A stretch of 64,000 nucleotides of DNA from positions 124,001 through 188,000 of the forward strand of contig CAWKFQ010000023.1 of NCBI GenBank assembly GCA_963848955.1, given 5' to 3'. This DNA comes from DASUPK01 sp963848955 (GTDB lineage Bacteria; Actinomycetota; Thermoleophilia; Solirubrobacterales; 70-9). Positions 51,193 to 59,337 of the stretch are shown one piece after another; position 1 is the stretch's first letter; the number at the start of each line of letters is the position of its first letter. The position numbers and the translations under genes were made by a program. A model generated the notes under the pieces. The model was not told the origin of the DNA. It made no database searches and saw only the letters and a program-made list of their open reading frames with translations.

Positions 51193-51441
51193 ATGGAGCG
51201 CGACGAGGTCATGAAGCTGGTGCGTGAGCACCTGAGCACCGAGCTGGAGGTGCCGCCAGAGCGGATCCAGCCAGAGACGCGATTTCGCGAGGACCTCGAC
51301 GCCGATTCCCTCGATCTCTACGAGCTCGTCATGGAGCTCGAGGATCAGTACGGGATCCGGGTGAGCGAGGAGGAGGCCGCCCGGATCGAGACGGTCGGAG
51401 ACGCCGTCGACTTCGTCACGGCGCGGGTCCCCGCTGCATAG
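51193..51441 (+). CDS. acpP: Acyl carrier protein
   Basis: An 82-residue acidic four-helix protein carrying acyl chains on phosphopantetheine. ERIQPETRFREDLDADSLDLYELVMELEDQYGIRVSEEEAARIETVGDAVDFV contains the DADSLD attachment site, in which Ser receives the prosthetic group made downstream of CoaD. It has its own GATAAT box and no SD. It is followed by rnc, 23 bases later. PlsX upstream uses acyl-ACP as donor. Confidence 0.94.
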   Translation: MERDEVMKLVREHLSTELEVPPERIQPETRFREDLDADSLDLYELVMELEDQYGIRVSEEEAARIETVGDAVDFVTARVPAA

Positions 51442-51464
51442 GGGAGGAGCTTCGGTCTGAACCC

Positions 51465-52146
51465 ATGACAGCCACCACCGCCTCGCTGGCGGAGCTGTTC
51501 GCGGACGCCCCCGAAGAGCTGCACCGGCAGGCCCTCTCTCATTCATCCTGGGTCGAGACCCGCACCAGCTCCTACGGCCGGCTCGCCTTCCTCGGGGACA
51601 GCGTCCTGGGTCTCTCCGTCGCCGCCCTGCTCTTCACCGAGCACCCGGACGCCGATATCGGCGAGCTCACGAAGATCCTCAACCAGGCCGTGAGCGGGCG
51701 GGCTTGCGCCGAGGTCGCCCGCGAGCTAGGCCTTCCCGACATGCTCGCGGCGCAGGCGCCCGAGGAGGGGGAAGGGCTTCCCGTCGAGACGCTGCTCGCC
51801 TCCGAGCGGACCCTGGCCTCCGTCTGCGAGGCGGTGATCGGCGCCGTGCTATCTCTCGCACGGCTTCGAGCCCACCTCCAGGGCCGTGGTGGAAGCGTTC
51901 AGCGACGAGGTCGAGCAGGCCACCCGCGAGCGCCTCGACTTCAAGTCGGAGCTGCAGGAGCGGCTCGCGCGCGACGGCGACACCGTCAACTACGAGGTCA
52001 CCGGCGAGGAGGGGCCACCACACGACCGTCGCTTCGAGGTCCGTGCGGCGGTCGAGGGGGACGAGATCGGCATCGGCTCCGGGAGGAGCAAGAAGGAGGC
52101 CGAGCAGGCGGCGGCTCAGCGGGCGCTGGACAAGTTGCGCAAATAG
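51465..52146 (+). CDS. rnc: Ribonuclease III family protein with altered active site, one frameshift
   Basis: Double-stranded RNA endonuclease fold. ALSHSSWVETRTSSYGRLAFLGDSVLGLSVAALLF is the signature. Normal enzymes read RLEFLGD, but here the Glu metal ligand is Ala (codon GCC). Likewise LADVFEA reads LASVCEA, replacing the catalytic Asp by Ser; Asp of LGD and Glu of CEA remain. The frame breaks at ~51851; removing one C gives YLSHGFEPTSRAVVEAFSDEVEQATRERLDFKSELQERL and the dsRNA-binding domain GIGSGRSKKEAEQAAAQRALDKLRK. About 226 residues. Position acpP-rnc-smc is standard; fpg/mutM, often next, is missing. Confidence 0.87.
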
Positions 52147-52205
52147 GGGAAATGCGTCCGGGCTAGGCGCGACGCTTCCCATCGCCTGCCACCCTTCCCA
52201 ATTCG

Positions 52206-55200
52206 ATGTATCTGAAGGCCATCAACCTAAAGGGCTTCAAGTCCTTCCCCGACCGCACTCGGCTGACCTTCTCGCCGGGCGTCAGCGTGATCGTCGGCCC
52301 GAACGGCTCTGGCAAGTCGAACATCACGGACGCCGTCCTCTGGGCGCTCGGCGAGCAGAGCCCGACCGCAGTGCGGGGGCAGCAGATGCGCGACGTGATC
52401 TTCGCGGGCGGAAACGGGCAGTCGCCGAGGCGCTTCGCCGAGGTGGAGGTGGTGATCGACAACACCGAGGGCCGCGCGGCCAGCGAGTTCTCCGAGATCT
52501 CGATCTCCCGCCGGATCGAGCGCAACGGCGACGGCGAGTACAGGCTGAACGGGGCCCGGTGCCGCCTGGTCGACATCGTCGAGGCTCTGGCCGACACGAA
52601 CATGGGGCGGGAGGCCCACTCGGTGATCAGCCAGGGCAAGGTCGAGCAGATCGTGAACTCCAGGCCCCGGGACCGGCGCCTGCTGATCGAGGAGGCGGCG
52701 GGGCTCGGCAAGCACCGCAAGCGCCGTCACAACGCCCAGCTGAAACTGGATCGCACCCGCGACAACCTGGAGCGGGCTTTGGATGTCGAGCGCGAAGCGC
52801 GGTCACGGCTGCGGCCGCTGAAGCGGCAGGCCGAGGCGGCGGAGCGGACCGCGAAGCTCGAGCGCGAGACGAATGAGCTCCGGGCGCGCCTTGTCGCCGA
52901 CGCGCTGCGCACCCAGCAGCAGCAGCTTGGCACCGCGGAGAGGAAGCTGGCCGAGGTCCGGGCCACCCGCGACTCGGTCGAGAAGCGCTTCGAGGAGGTC
53001 AGGGCGCGGCGCACTGCGATCGAGGAGCGGATCGCCGCCGGCGAGGAGGGACGCCGCCGCCACGGGGAGCTGCTGGCGGAGGCGCGCGCCGCCACCGAGC
53101 GGGTGCGGGCGCGCGCCGAGTCGCTCGAGATCGCCGAGCGCGACCTGCGCGCTGCCCTCGGGGAGCGCCAGCTGCGACTCGAGGCCCTCGAAACCGAGCC
53201 GGACGAGGACGCGACCGCGGCCCGGATCGCGGAGCTCGAGACCGAGCTCGCGAAGCTCGGCGTGGACGCATCCGAGGAGGGTGCCCAGCTGCGCCGGGAG
53301 GCCGAGGAGGCCGAGCGCGCCCGGGCCGCCGCCAAGTCGGCGCTCGAGCCGCTCGCGACGGCCGCGGAGGAGGCGGGCGCCGCACTCCGCAAGGCGACCC
53401 AGATGCAAGGGATGGCGTTGGCCGAGGCGCGGAAGGCATCCGAGCGCAAGGCGGCGCTCGCCGGCGAGCTGGCGGCCGTCGAGGCGAAACTCGCGGCCGC
53501 GGCGGTCGAGGGCGAGCACGAGGCACTCGCCGGCCTGATCGAAACTGGTGCCGGCCTCGAGCGGGCGGTGTCGGCTGTGCTCGGCGAGCGGTTGCGGGCC
53601 TCGATCGTCGATTCCATCGGGGAGGGCCGGGAGCGGCTCGCGGGGGCCGAGGGTGCCGCGCGGGCGCTGATCCAGCATGAAACGGGTCGCTCCTCGGCTT
53701 CGCCTGCGGAGCGCCCTCGCATAATCTCGCCGCCGCCTTCACAGCCGCCGAAGGACGGCGCCCGACGGCTGCTCGACCTGATCGAAGCGCGGGAGGCCGC
53801 GGGCCCGATCACGGAGCGCCTCCTCGCCGACGCCTGGCTGGTGGACGATCTCGACGATCTTGCTGAGGATTTCGCCGGCGTGGCGGTGACGGTCGACGGC
53901 GAGTGCTACGACGCCAGGGCGGGCGAGGTGCGCAGACTGCCCCGCGAGGGGACCGACCCCGCTCTGGCGGCGCGGTCCGAGCGGGAGGAGCTGGTCTCCC
54001 GGCTCGCGCAGCGCGAGCAGACCGAGGAGCGCGCCAGCCGGGACCTGGAACGGGCCGAGTCGGCGCTCGCCGAGGCACGTCAGCACGAAGAGGAGGCCCA
54101 GCGGTCGCTCCGCGAAGCCCGCCGGGGTCTCGACGAGGCCGCCGAGGAGGCCAACCGGACGACCTGGCTTGCCGAGCGCCAGGCGGAGCGCTCCGACGGA
54201 GGAACGGGGTCCGGCGCGATCCAGCGCGCCAAGCTCGAGGCGGAGCTGGCCGCGGAGCGTCGGCACGCCGAGGCCGCCGAGCGCGCCAAGGAGAAGCGCC
54301 TGCGCGACCGGCAGGAGCTCGAGCGGCGGATCACCCTCGAGCAGGAGACCCTGCCGTCGCTCGGCCGGGTCCGCGAGGCGCTGCTGCTGCTCGGGCAGCG
54401 GCTCGAGAGTCACGCGGCGACACTCGCCGGTCCGCAGGGGGAGGATGGCTCCGACGTCGCGGCGGAGCTCCGCGAGTGCTCCCAGGAGGAGTTCGGCCTG
54501 CAGGGCGAGCTGCGCGAGGCGAGCGAGGCGATGACCGTCGCCGAGGTCGAGTCCTCGCAGCTGCGGGGGCAGCGCGACGAGAGCACCGCCGAGCTCGAGA
54601 GGCTCGGGGCGGCGCTCGGGGAGCGGCTGGCCGCGTCGGATGCCGCGCTTCCGGATGAGGAGCGCGAGACGATCGAGGCGCGGCTCGACCGGCTGCAGCG
54701 CAATCGCGAGCAGATCGGGCCGGTGAACCCCCTGGCGAAGCGCGAGTACGAGGAGGCCCGCGAGCACGTCACCGAGCTCGCCGAGCAGCGCAAGGACCTC
54801 GAGCAGGCGATCACGGAGCTGCGCTCGCTGATTCGCCGCACCGACAGGGAAATCGCGGCGGCCTTCGAGGAGACGTTCGAGGCCACGGCCCGCGGCTTCG
54901 AGGAGATGGTGGCCGAGCTCTTCCCGGGAGGCCGGGGTCGCCTGCGGCGCGTGGACGTCGGCGGCGCGCCGCGGCCCTTCGCGGGCGAGAAGCCGGAGGA
55001 CTCAGAGGGTGAGGAGGATGACCTCGACGAGATCGCACCTCCCGACGAGGACGGCGGAGTCGAGATCGAGGTGACGCCGGCCGGCAAGTCGACCCGCCGG
55101 CTCTCGCTGCTTTCCGGCGGCGAGAAGTCGCTCGTCGCGCTGGCCTTCGTCTTCGCCGTGCTGATGGCGCGGCCCTGTCCCTTCTACATCCTCGACGAGG

Positions 55201-55439
55201 TCGAGGCCGCGCTCGACGACATCAACATCGACCGCTTCCTCCGCCTGGTCCGTCGCTTCGCCGAGCGCTCGCAGTTCATCGTCGTCACGCACCAGAAGCG
55301 GACGATGGACGCGGCGGACATCCTCTACGGCGTCAGCATGGGTGGCGACGGCATCACCAAGGTCGTCTCCCGCAAGCTGCCCCGCGACGAGCTGGAGACC
55401 CTCCCGGGACAGCCCGAGGCGGCCGCCGAGGCGGCCTAG
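52206..55439 (+). CDS. smc: Chromosome segregation ATPase SMC with a repeat insertion near the hinge
   Basis: Condensin ATPase acting with ScpA and ScpB (9465, 10181). The head opens LKAINLKGFKSFPDRTRLTFSPGVSVIVGPNGSGKSNITDAVLWALGEQ (Walker A GPNGSGKSN) and closes LSLLSGGEKSLVALAFVFAVLM (signature) with PCPFYILDEVEAALDDINIDRF (Walker B) and VVTHQKRTMDAADILYGV. Two long coiled coils flank a hinge at about residues 430-600. Residues 491-507 (HETGRSSASPAERPRII) come from repeat copy E, followed by a Pro-rich stretch. At 1077 residues it is shorter than the usual ~1150-1190. No frameshift. It begins 59 bases after rnc. Confidence 0.95.
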   Translation: MYLKAINLKGFKSFPDRTRLTFSPGVSVIVGPNGSGKSNITDAVLWALGEQSPTAVRGQQMRDVIFAGGNGQSPRRFAEVEVVIDNTEGRAASEFSEISISRRIERNGDGEYRLNGARCRLVDIVEALADTNMGREAHSVISQGKVEQIVNSRPRDRRLLIEEAAGLGKHRKRRHNAQLKLDRTRDNLERALDVEREARSRLRPLKRQAEAAERTAKLERETNELRARLVADALRTQQQQLGTAERKLAEVRATRDSVEKRFEEVRARRTAIEERIAAGEEGRRRHGELLAEARAATERVRARAESLEIAERDLRAALGERQLRLEALETEPDEDATAARIAELETELAKLGVDASEEGAQLRREAEEAERARAAAKSALEPLATAAEEAGAALRKATQMQGMALAEARKASERKAALAGELAAVEAKLAAAAVEGEHEALAGLIETGAGLERAVSAVLGERLRASIVDSIGEGRERLAGAEGAARALIQHETGRSSASPAERPRIISPPPSQPPKDGARRLLDLIEAREAAGPITERLLADAWLVDDLDDLAEDFAGVAVTVDGECYDARAGEVRRLPREGTDPALAARSEREELVSRLAQREQTEERASRDLERAESALAEARQHEEEAQRSLREARRGLDEAAEEANRTTWLAERQAERSDGGTGSGAIQRAKLEAELAAERRHAEAAERAKEKRLRDRQELERRITLEQETLPSLGRVREALLLLGQRLESHAATLAGPQGEDGSDVAAELRECSQEEFGLQGELREASEAMTVAEVESSQLRGQRDESTAELERLGAALGERLAASDAALPDEERETIEARLDRLQRNREQIGPVNPLAKREYEEAREHVTELAEQRKDLEQAITELRSLIRRTDREIAAAFEETFEATARGFEEMVAELFPGGRGRLRRVDVGGAPRPFAGEKPEDSEGEEDDLDEIAPPDEDGGVEIEVTPAGKSTRRLSLLSGGEKSLVALAFVFAVLMARPCPFYILDEVEAALDDINIDRFLRLVRRFAERSQFIVVTHQKRTMDAADILYGVSMGGDGITKVVSRKLPRDELETLPGQPEAAAEAA
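53676..53725 (-). repeat. Palindromic repeat family 1, copy E (inside smc)
   Basis: On the minus strand: TGCGAG, 5' arm GGGCGCTCC, loop with GGC-GAA-GCC, 3' arm GGAGCGACCC, then GTTTCATG. The inner pair is C-G where copy B has T-A, compensatory, and the A stays bulged. It is in frame in smc and adds residues 491-507 without a stop. Confidence 0.85.
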
Positions 55440-55450
55440 GCAGGAAGCTC

Positions 55451-55756
55451 CTAGTAGGGGCGGCGGAGCACGGGCCGCTGTCGCGGACGACGGGGGCGAT
55501 CGGGCCATTCCGGCCGCTCCCAGACGAGCTTCGCGCGCTCGATGGCCTCCCGCTCGACGGCCGGATGGCAGCTCCGGCAGACGGGCTCGAGGTTCTCGAG
55601 CAGGTCCAGGCCTCCATAGCGCCGCGGGAGCTTGTGGTGCGCCACCAGGTCCTCGCGGCTCCCGCAGTAGGTGCATGCCGCTCCACGGGTGACGAGGGCC
55701 GAAAGGATCGACCAGGAGAGATGGTCGTTCGACTGCCGCATTCCGCTCCATCTCAC
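55451..55756 (-). CDS. HNH endonuclease family protein
   Basis: A 101-residue zinc nuclease-like protein. GAACTYCGSREDLVAHHKLPRRYGGLDLLENLEPVCRSCHPAVE shows the HNH pattern: CxxC (CTYC) and CxxC (CRSC) zinc pairs, the central His pair in VAHHKL, Asn in LENLEPV and a final His. The remaining C-terminus is Arg/Pro-rich. The start is GTG 55756 or a later Met. It lies between smc and the divergent ftsY. Small solitary HNH genes like this are common in actinobacteria; target unknown. Confidence 0.85.
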   Translation of the reverse strand: MRWSGMRQSNDHLSWSILSALVTRGAACTYCGSREDLVAHHKLPRRYGGLDLLENLEPVCRSCHPAVEREAIERAKLVWERPEWPDRPRRPRQRPVLRRPY

Positions 55757-55781
55757 ATGGCACGCCGGATGCCCTCCCGAC

Positions 55782-55787
55782 TACTCT
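55782..55787 (+). promoter_or_regulatory. Leaderless-type -10 deciding the ftsY start
   Basis: TACTCT ends 8 bases before GTG 55796. It supports this start over the upstream in-frame ATG 55757. Confidence 0.5.
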
Positions 55788-55795
55788 CCGCCGCC

Positions 55796-56788
55796 GTGGC
55801 CGTCAGCTGGCAAGAGGCGTTCGACCTCGGGGACCGCACGGTTGCCGTGGACGAGCCGACCGAAGAGCGGGCGGGTGTCTTCAGACGGCTTCGAGAGGGG
55901 CTCTCCCGCAGCCGCCAGGCTCTCACCGCCGAGCTCTCCTCGACCTTCACCGAGCGAATCGACGATCAGACGTGGGAGCACCTCGAGGAGGCCCTGATCT
56001 TCGCGGACGTGGGTGCCCCGACCACGGCCGCGGTGGTCCGGCGGCTCGAGGACGAGGTCGAAACCGGTGAGCTGAGCGGCGGGGAACAGCTGCGCGAGCG
56101 CCTGATCCAGGTGCTGGCGGAGACCGCCTCACCGCAGGGCGCCGAAAGCGCTCGCATCCACCTGCGGGAGCGACCGTCGGTCCTGATGATCGTCGGGGTG
56201 AACGGGACAGGCAAGACGACGACGATCGGCAAGGTCGCCTGGCATCTGCAGAAGGAGCTCGGCCTGGACGTGATCGTCGCCGCGGCGGACACCTATCGAG
56301 CCGCGGCGGTCAACCAGCTCGCCGAATGGGCGGACCGCGCCGGGACCCAGATCGTGCGTGGGACAGAGGGCGGCGACCCGGGCGCCGTCGCCTTCGACGC
56401 CGTTGCCGCGGCAGAGGCTCGCAGCGCCGACGTCGTGATCTGCGACACCGCGGGGCGCCTCCACACCCACGGCAACCTGATGGAGGAGCTCAGCAAGGTG
56501 CGGCGGGTGATCGCAAAGCGGATCCCGGACGCCCCGCACGAGACCCTGATCGTCATCGACGCGACCACCGGGCAGAACGGGGTCCGTCAGGCCCAGGAGT
56601 TCGCCAACGCGGTGGAGGTCACCGGCGCCGTGCTCACCAAGCTCGACGGGAGCGCAAAGGGCGGGGTCGCACTTGCGATCGCCTCCGAGCTCGGCATCCC
56701 GGTGAAGCTGATCGGCATCGGGGAGTCCCTCGAGGACCTGCGCCCCTTCGACGCCGAGGAGTTCGCGCGGGCCCTGATCGAGGAGTAG
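55796..56788 (+). CDS. ftsY: Signal recognition particle receptor FtsY
   Basis: SRP receptor GTPase at the membrane, partner of Ffh (57986). N domain: RAGVFRRLREGLSRSRQALTAELSSTFTERIDDQTWEHLEEALIFADVGAPTTAAVVRRLED. G domain: MIVGVNGTGKTTTIGKVAW (P-loop), VIVAAADTYRAAAVNQL, VVICDTAGRLHTHGNLMEEL, AVLTKLDGSAKGG and LIGIGESLEDLRPFDAEEFA. The acidic A domain is nearly absent, with ~330 residues from GTG 55796. That start is favoured by a TACTCT box eight bases upstream; ATG 55757 would add 13 residues. All GTPase motifs are intact. Confidence 0.93.
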   Translation: MAVSWQEAFDLGDRTVAVDEPTEERAGVFRRLREGLSRSRQALTAELSSTFTERIDDQTWEHLEEALIFADVGAPTTAAVVRRLEDEVETGELSGGEQLRERLIQVLAETASPQGAESARIHLRERPSVLMIVGVNGTGKTTTIGKVAWHLQKELGLDVIVAAADTYRAAAVNQLAEWADRAGTQIVRGTEGGDPGAVAFDAVAAAEARSADVVICDTAGRLHTHGNLMEELSKVRRVIAKRIPDAPHETLIVIDATTGQNGVRQAQEFANAVEVTGAVLTKLDGSAKGGVALAIASELGIPVKLIGIGESLEDLRPFDAEEFARALIEE

Positions 56789-56791
56789 CTT

Positions 56792-56812
56792 CGGGTGAAC
56801 CGGGGTTACCCG
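56792..56812. terminator. Hairpin after ftsY
   Basis: CGGGT-G-AAC, loop CGGG, GTT-ACCCG: eight pairs with one bulged G, four bases after the ftsY stop. No T-run. A modest terminator candidate. Confidence 0.45.
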
Positions 56813-56865
56813 CGATGCAACCCGACTCCCAGGCTGTACCGAATATTCAGCCAGCCTGAACTCTG

Positions 56866-57891
56866 GTGCCTTCGAGAGTCAGAAAGCTTCTCGCACTGCT
56901 CGCCACTATGGCCGCGACGCTGCTGGTCGTTCCTGCGTTGGCGAGCGCGGGCAGCGCCCACATCGCCGCTCTGCAGGTGGCGATGAGCGCGCTCGGCCTC
57001 TATCCGCATCCGGTGGACGGGATCAGCGGGCCCTGGACCCAGGGTGCCGTCCGGACCTTCCAGTCCCAGCACGGGCTTGCCGTCGACGGCATCGCCGGGC
57101 AACAGACGCGCGCCGCCCTCGGCAAGCGCGGCAAGCCGAAGCTCGGCAAGCGCCCGATGCACCTCGGCCAGCGCGGCTGGGACGTGGCCGCCCTCCAGTT
57201 CCTGCTCCATGAGCGCGGCTTCGCGCCGGGGGGCTTCGATGGCGGGTTCGGGCCGAACACCCAGAATGCGGTTCGGCGCTTCCAGGCGGCTGCGCACATC
57301 GGCGTCGACGGCGTGGCGGGCCCCGCGACCCTCGGCGCGCTCCGGGGAAACCAAGTCGTCACGACCTCCCCGCTTGCGCCCGTTCGCTTCTTCCGGCCCG
57401 TGCCCGGGCCCATCGGCGACGGCTTCGGCTTCATCCCGCCGGGCCGCTGGCACACCGGGCTCGACTTCCCTGAGCCGAAGGGGACGCCGATCCACGCCGG
57501 CGGTGTGGGGGTCGTCTCCTTCGCGGGCCTCAACACGGGCGGCTACGGCAACCTCGTCGTAATCAGCCACCGGCTCGGCTTCGAGAGCTGGTACGCGCAC
57601 ATGTCGGTGATCGGCGCATCGGTCGGCCAGCGGGTGTCCGGCGGGCAGACGATCGGCTACGTCGGTTCGACGGGCCACGCGACCGGCCCGCACGTCCACT
57701 TCGAGGTGCGTCACTTCGGCACCCCGGTCGACCCGACGCCGTACCTGCTCGGCTACCGGTCCGCGAACGCACGCACCGCCCCTACGAGCGGGACCGGGCC
57801 AAAGCACCGTGGGCGTAGCTGCCGGCCGAACGCAGACGCGCGCGGCCGCGGGGCCGACCCGCTGACCGCGCGCCTCGACCGCTGTCCCTGA
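56866..57891 (+). CDS. Secreted M23 peptidase with two peptidoglycan-binding domains
   Basis: A signal peptide (VRKLLALLATMAATLLVVPALASA) is followed by two PG_binding_1 repeats: IAALQVAMSALGLYPHPVDGISGPWTQGAVRTFQ and VAALQFLLHERGFAPGGFDGGFGPNTQNAVRRFQ. The M23 LytM-type domain reads GRWHTGLDFPEPKGTPIHAGGVGVVSFAG, YGNLVVISHRLGFESWYAHMS and TGPHVHFEVRHFG, with zinc ligands HxxxD, H and HxH. The C-terminus is a low-complexity Arg-rich tail. 341 residues, GTG start 56866. It likely cuts cell-wall peptides (inference). A family 2 repeat follows the stop. Confidence 0.9.
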   Translation: MPSRVRKLLALLATMAATLLVVPALASAGSAHIAALQVAMSALGLYPHPVDGISGPWTQGAVRTFQSQHGLAVDGIAGQQTRAALGKRGKPKLGKRPMHLGQRGWDVAALQFLLHERGFAPGGFDGGFGPNTQNAVRRFQAAAHIGVDGVAGPATLGALRGNQVVTTSPLAPVRFFRPVPGPIGDGFGFIPPGRWHTGLDFPEPKGTPIHAGGVGVVSFAGLNTGGYGNLVVISHRLGFESWYAHMSVIGASVGQRVSGGQTIGYVGSTGHATGPHVHFEVRHFGTPVDPTPYLLGYRSANARTAPTSGTGPKHRGRSCRPNADARGRGADPLTARLDRCP

Positions 57892-57894
57892 ACG

Positions 57895-57941
57895 CCGAAC
57901 GTCCCGCAGTACCCCTCTCAGCGAGCATTCCGGGACGTTCG
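57895..57941 (-). repeat. Palindromic repeat family 2, copy 2 (M23 gene-ffh)
   Basis: Arms extend to 14 bp here (57893-57906 CGCCGAACGTCCCG, 57931-57944 CGGGACGTTCGGCG). The reverse complement of the core aligns with 49807-49852 over its whole length (CGAACGTCCCGGAATGCTCGCTG...CGGGACGTTCG shared in parts). Confidence 0.78.
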
Positions 57942-57971
57942 GCGCTGTGGCACGAGGCCGGGCGTAACGCC

Positions 57972-57977
57972 TAAGCT
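57972..57977 (+). promoter_or_regulatory. Leaderless-type -10 for ffh
   Basis: TAAGCT ends 8 bases before ATG 57986; no SD. Confidence 0.5.
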
Positions 57978-57985
57978 CACCCTCA

Positions 57986-59317
57986 ATGTTCGATCAGCTT
58001 TCAGATCGCCTGCAGGGCGTGCTCTCCGACGTTCGCTCCAGGGGAAAGCTCTCCGAGGACGACGTCAACAAGGCCCTCAGGGAGGTGCGCCTCGCTCTGC
58101 TCGAGGCGGACGTCAACTTCAAGGTCGTCAAGGACTTCACGGCGTCGCTGAAGGAGCGGCTTGCCGGCGAGGAGATCTCGGAGGCGCTCAACCCCGGCCA
58201 GACCGTGATCAAGGCGGTCAACGACGAGCTCGCCGCGCTGATGGGCGGTGCCGGCCGCGACCTGGTCTTCGCCCCGAGCGGGCCGACGGTGATCCTGATG
58301 GCCGGCCTGCAGGGCTCGGGGAAGACGACCGCCACGGCGAAGCTCGGCAAGCTGCTGAAGAAGCAGAACAAGGACGTCGCCCTCGCGGCGGTCGACCTGC
58401 AGCGTCCCGCCGCGGTCGAGCAGCTCGAGAAGCTCGGCGCGCAGGCCAAGGTCCACGTCTACTCGCAGCCCGGCGAAACCGACGCGGTCAAGGTCGCCGC
58501 TTGGGCCCGCGACCAGGCGGTCCAGGAGAACCGCGACGTGCTGATCGTCGACACGGCCGGCCGCCTCCACGTCGATCAGGACCTGATGGACGAGCTCGCC
58601 GAGGTCCGCAAGGTCACGAAGCCGCACAACGTGCTCCTGGTGGTCGACGCGATGACCGGTCAGGACGCCGTCAACGTCGCGGAGAGCTTCGCCGAGACCG
58701 CCGAATTCGACGGGGTGCTGATGACGAAGCTCGACGGCGACGCCCGCGGCGGCGCCGCGCTCTCCGTCCGGGCGGTCACGGGCAAGCCGATCATCTACGC
58801 GTCGACCGGCGAGAAGCTCGACGAGATCGAGCGCTTCCACCCCGACCGGATGGCCGGGCGAATCCTCGGCATGGGCGATGTGATGTCGCTGATCGAGAAG
58901 ACCCAGGACGAGTTCGACGAGGACTCGGCGGCGGACCTCGAGCGCAAGATCCGCAAGCAGCAGTTCACGCTCGAGGACTTCCTCCAGCAGATGAAGCAGG
59001 TGCGTCGCATGGGGCCGCTCGGAAACCTGATGAAGATGATGCCCGGCATGGGCAAGGCGATGCAGGGGATGGGACAGGTCGATGAGCGAGAGCTCGATCG
59101 GATCGAGGCGATCATCCTCTCGATGACCCCCTTCGAGAGGGCTCACCCGACAGAGATCAACGGCTCACGCCGCAAGCGGATCGCGACCGGGTCCGGCACG
59201 ACGGTGCAGGCCGTGAACCGGCTCGTCAAGCAGTTCGGCCAGATGAACAAGCTGATGAAGCAGATGTCCGAGGGGAAGATGCCCGACCCGCAGCAGCTGA
59301 TGCGCGGGATGCGCTAG
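57986..59317 (+). CDS. ffh: Signal recognition particle protein Ffh
   Basis: Binds signal peptides and 4.5S RNA and docks to FtsY. N domain: FDQLSDRLQGVLSDVRSRGKLSEDDVNKALREVRLALLEADVNFKVVKDF. G domain: ILMAGLQGSGKTTATAKLGKLL, ALAAVDLQRPAAVEQLEKLGAQ, VLIVDTAGRLHVDQDLMDELAEV, MTKLDGDARGGAALS and FIHADRMA-like EIERFHPDRMAGRILGMGD. The methionine-rich M domain follows (MKQVRRMGPLGNLMKMMPGMGKAMQ, QMNKLMKQMSEGKMPDPQQLMRGMR). 443 residues, normal. rpsP follows with its own -10. Confidence 0.96.
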   Translation: MFDQLSDRLQGVLSDVRSRGKLSEDDVNKALREVRLALLEADVNFKVVKDFTASLKERLAGEEISEALNPGQTVIKAVNDELAALMGGAGRDLVFAPSGPTVILMAGLQGSGKTTATAKLGKLLKKQNKDVALAAVDLQRPAAVEQLEKLGAQAKVHVYSQPGETDAVKVAAWARDQAVQENRDVLIVDTAGRLHVDQDLMDELAEVRKVTKPHNVLLVVDAMTGQDAVNVAESFAETAEFDGVLMTKLDGDARGGAALSVRAVTGKPIIYASTGEKLDEIERFHPDRMAGRILGMGDVMSLIEKTQDEFDEDSAADLERKIRKQQFTLEDFLQQMKQVRRMGPLGNLMKMMPGMGKAMQGMGQVDERELDRIEAIILSMTPFERAHPTEINGSRRKRIATGSGTTVQAVNRLVKQFGQMNKLMKQMSEGKMPDPQQLMRGMR

Positions 59318-59321
59318 GCGC

Positions 59322-59327
59322 TAACCT
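59322..59327 (+). promoter_or_regulatory. Leaderless-type -10 for rpsP
   Basis: TAACCT ends 10 bases before ATG 59338. Confidence 0.4.
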
Positions 59328-59337
59328 CCGCCGCCGC

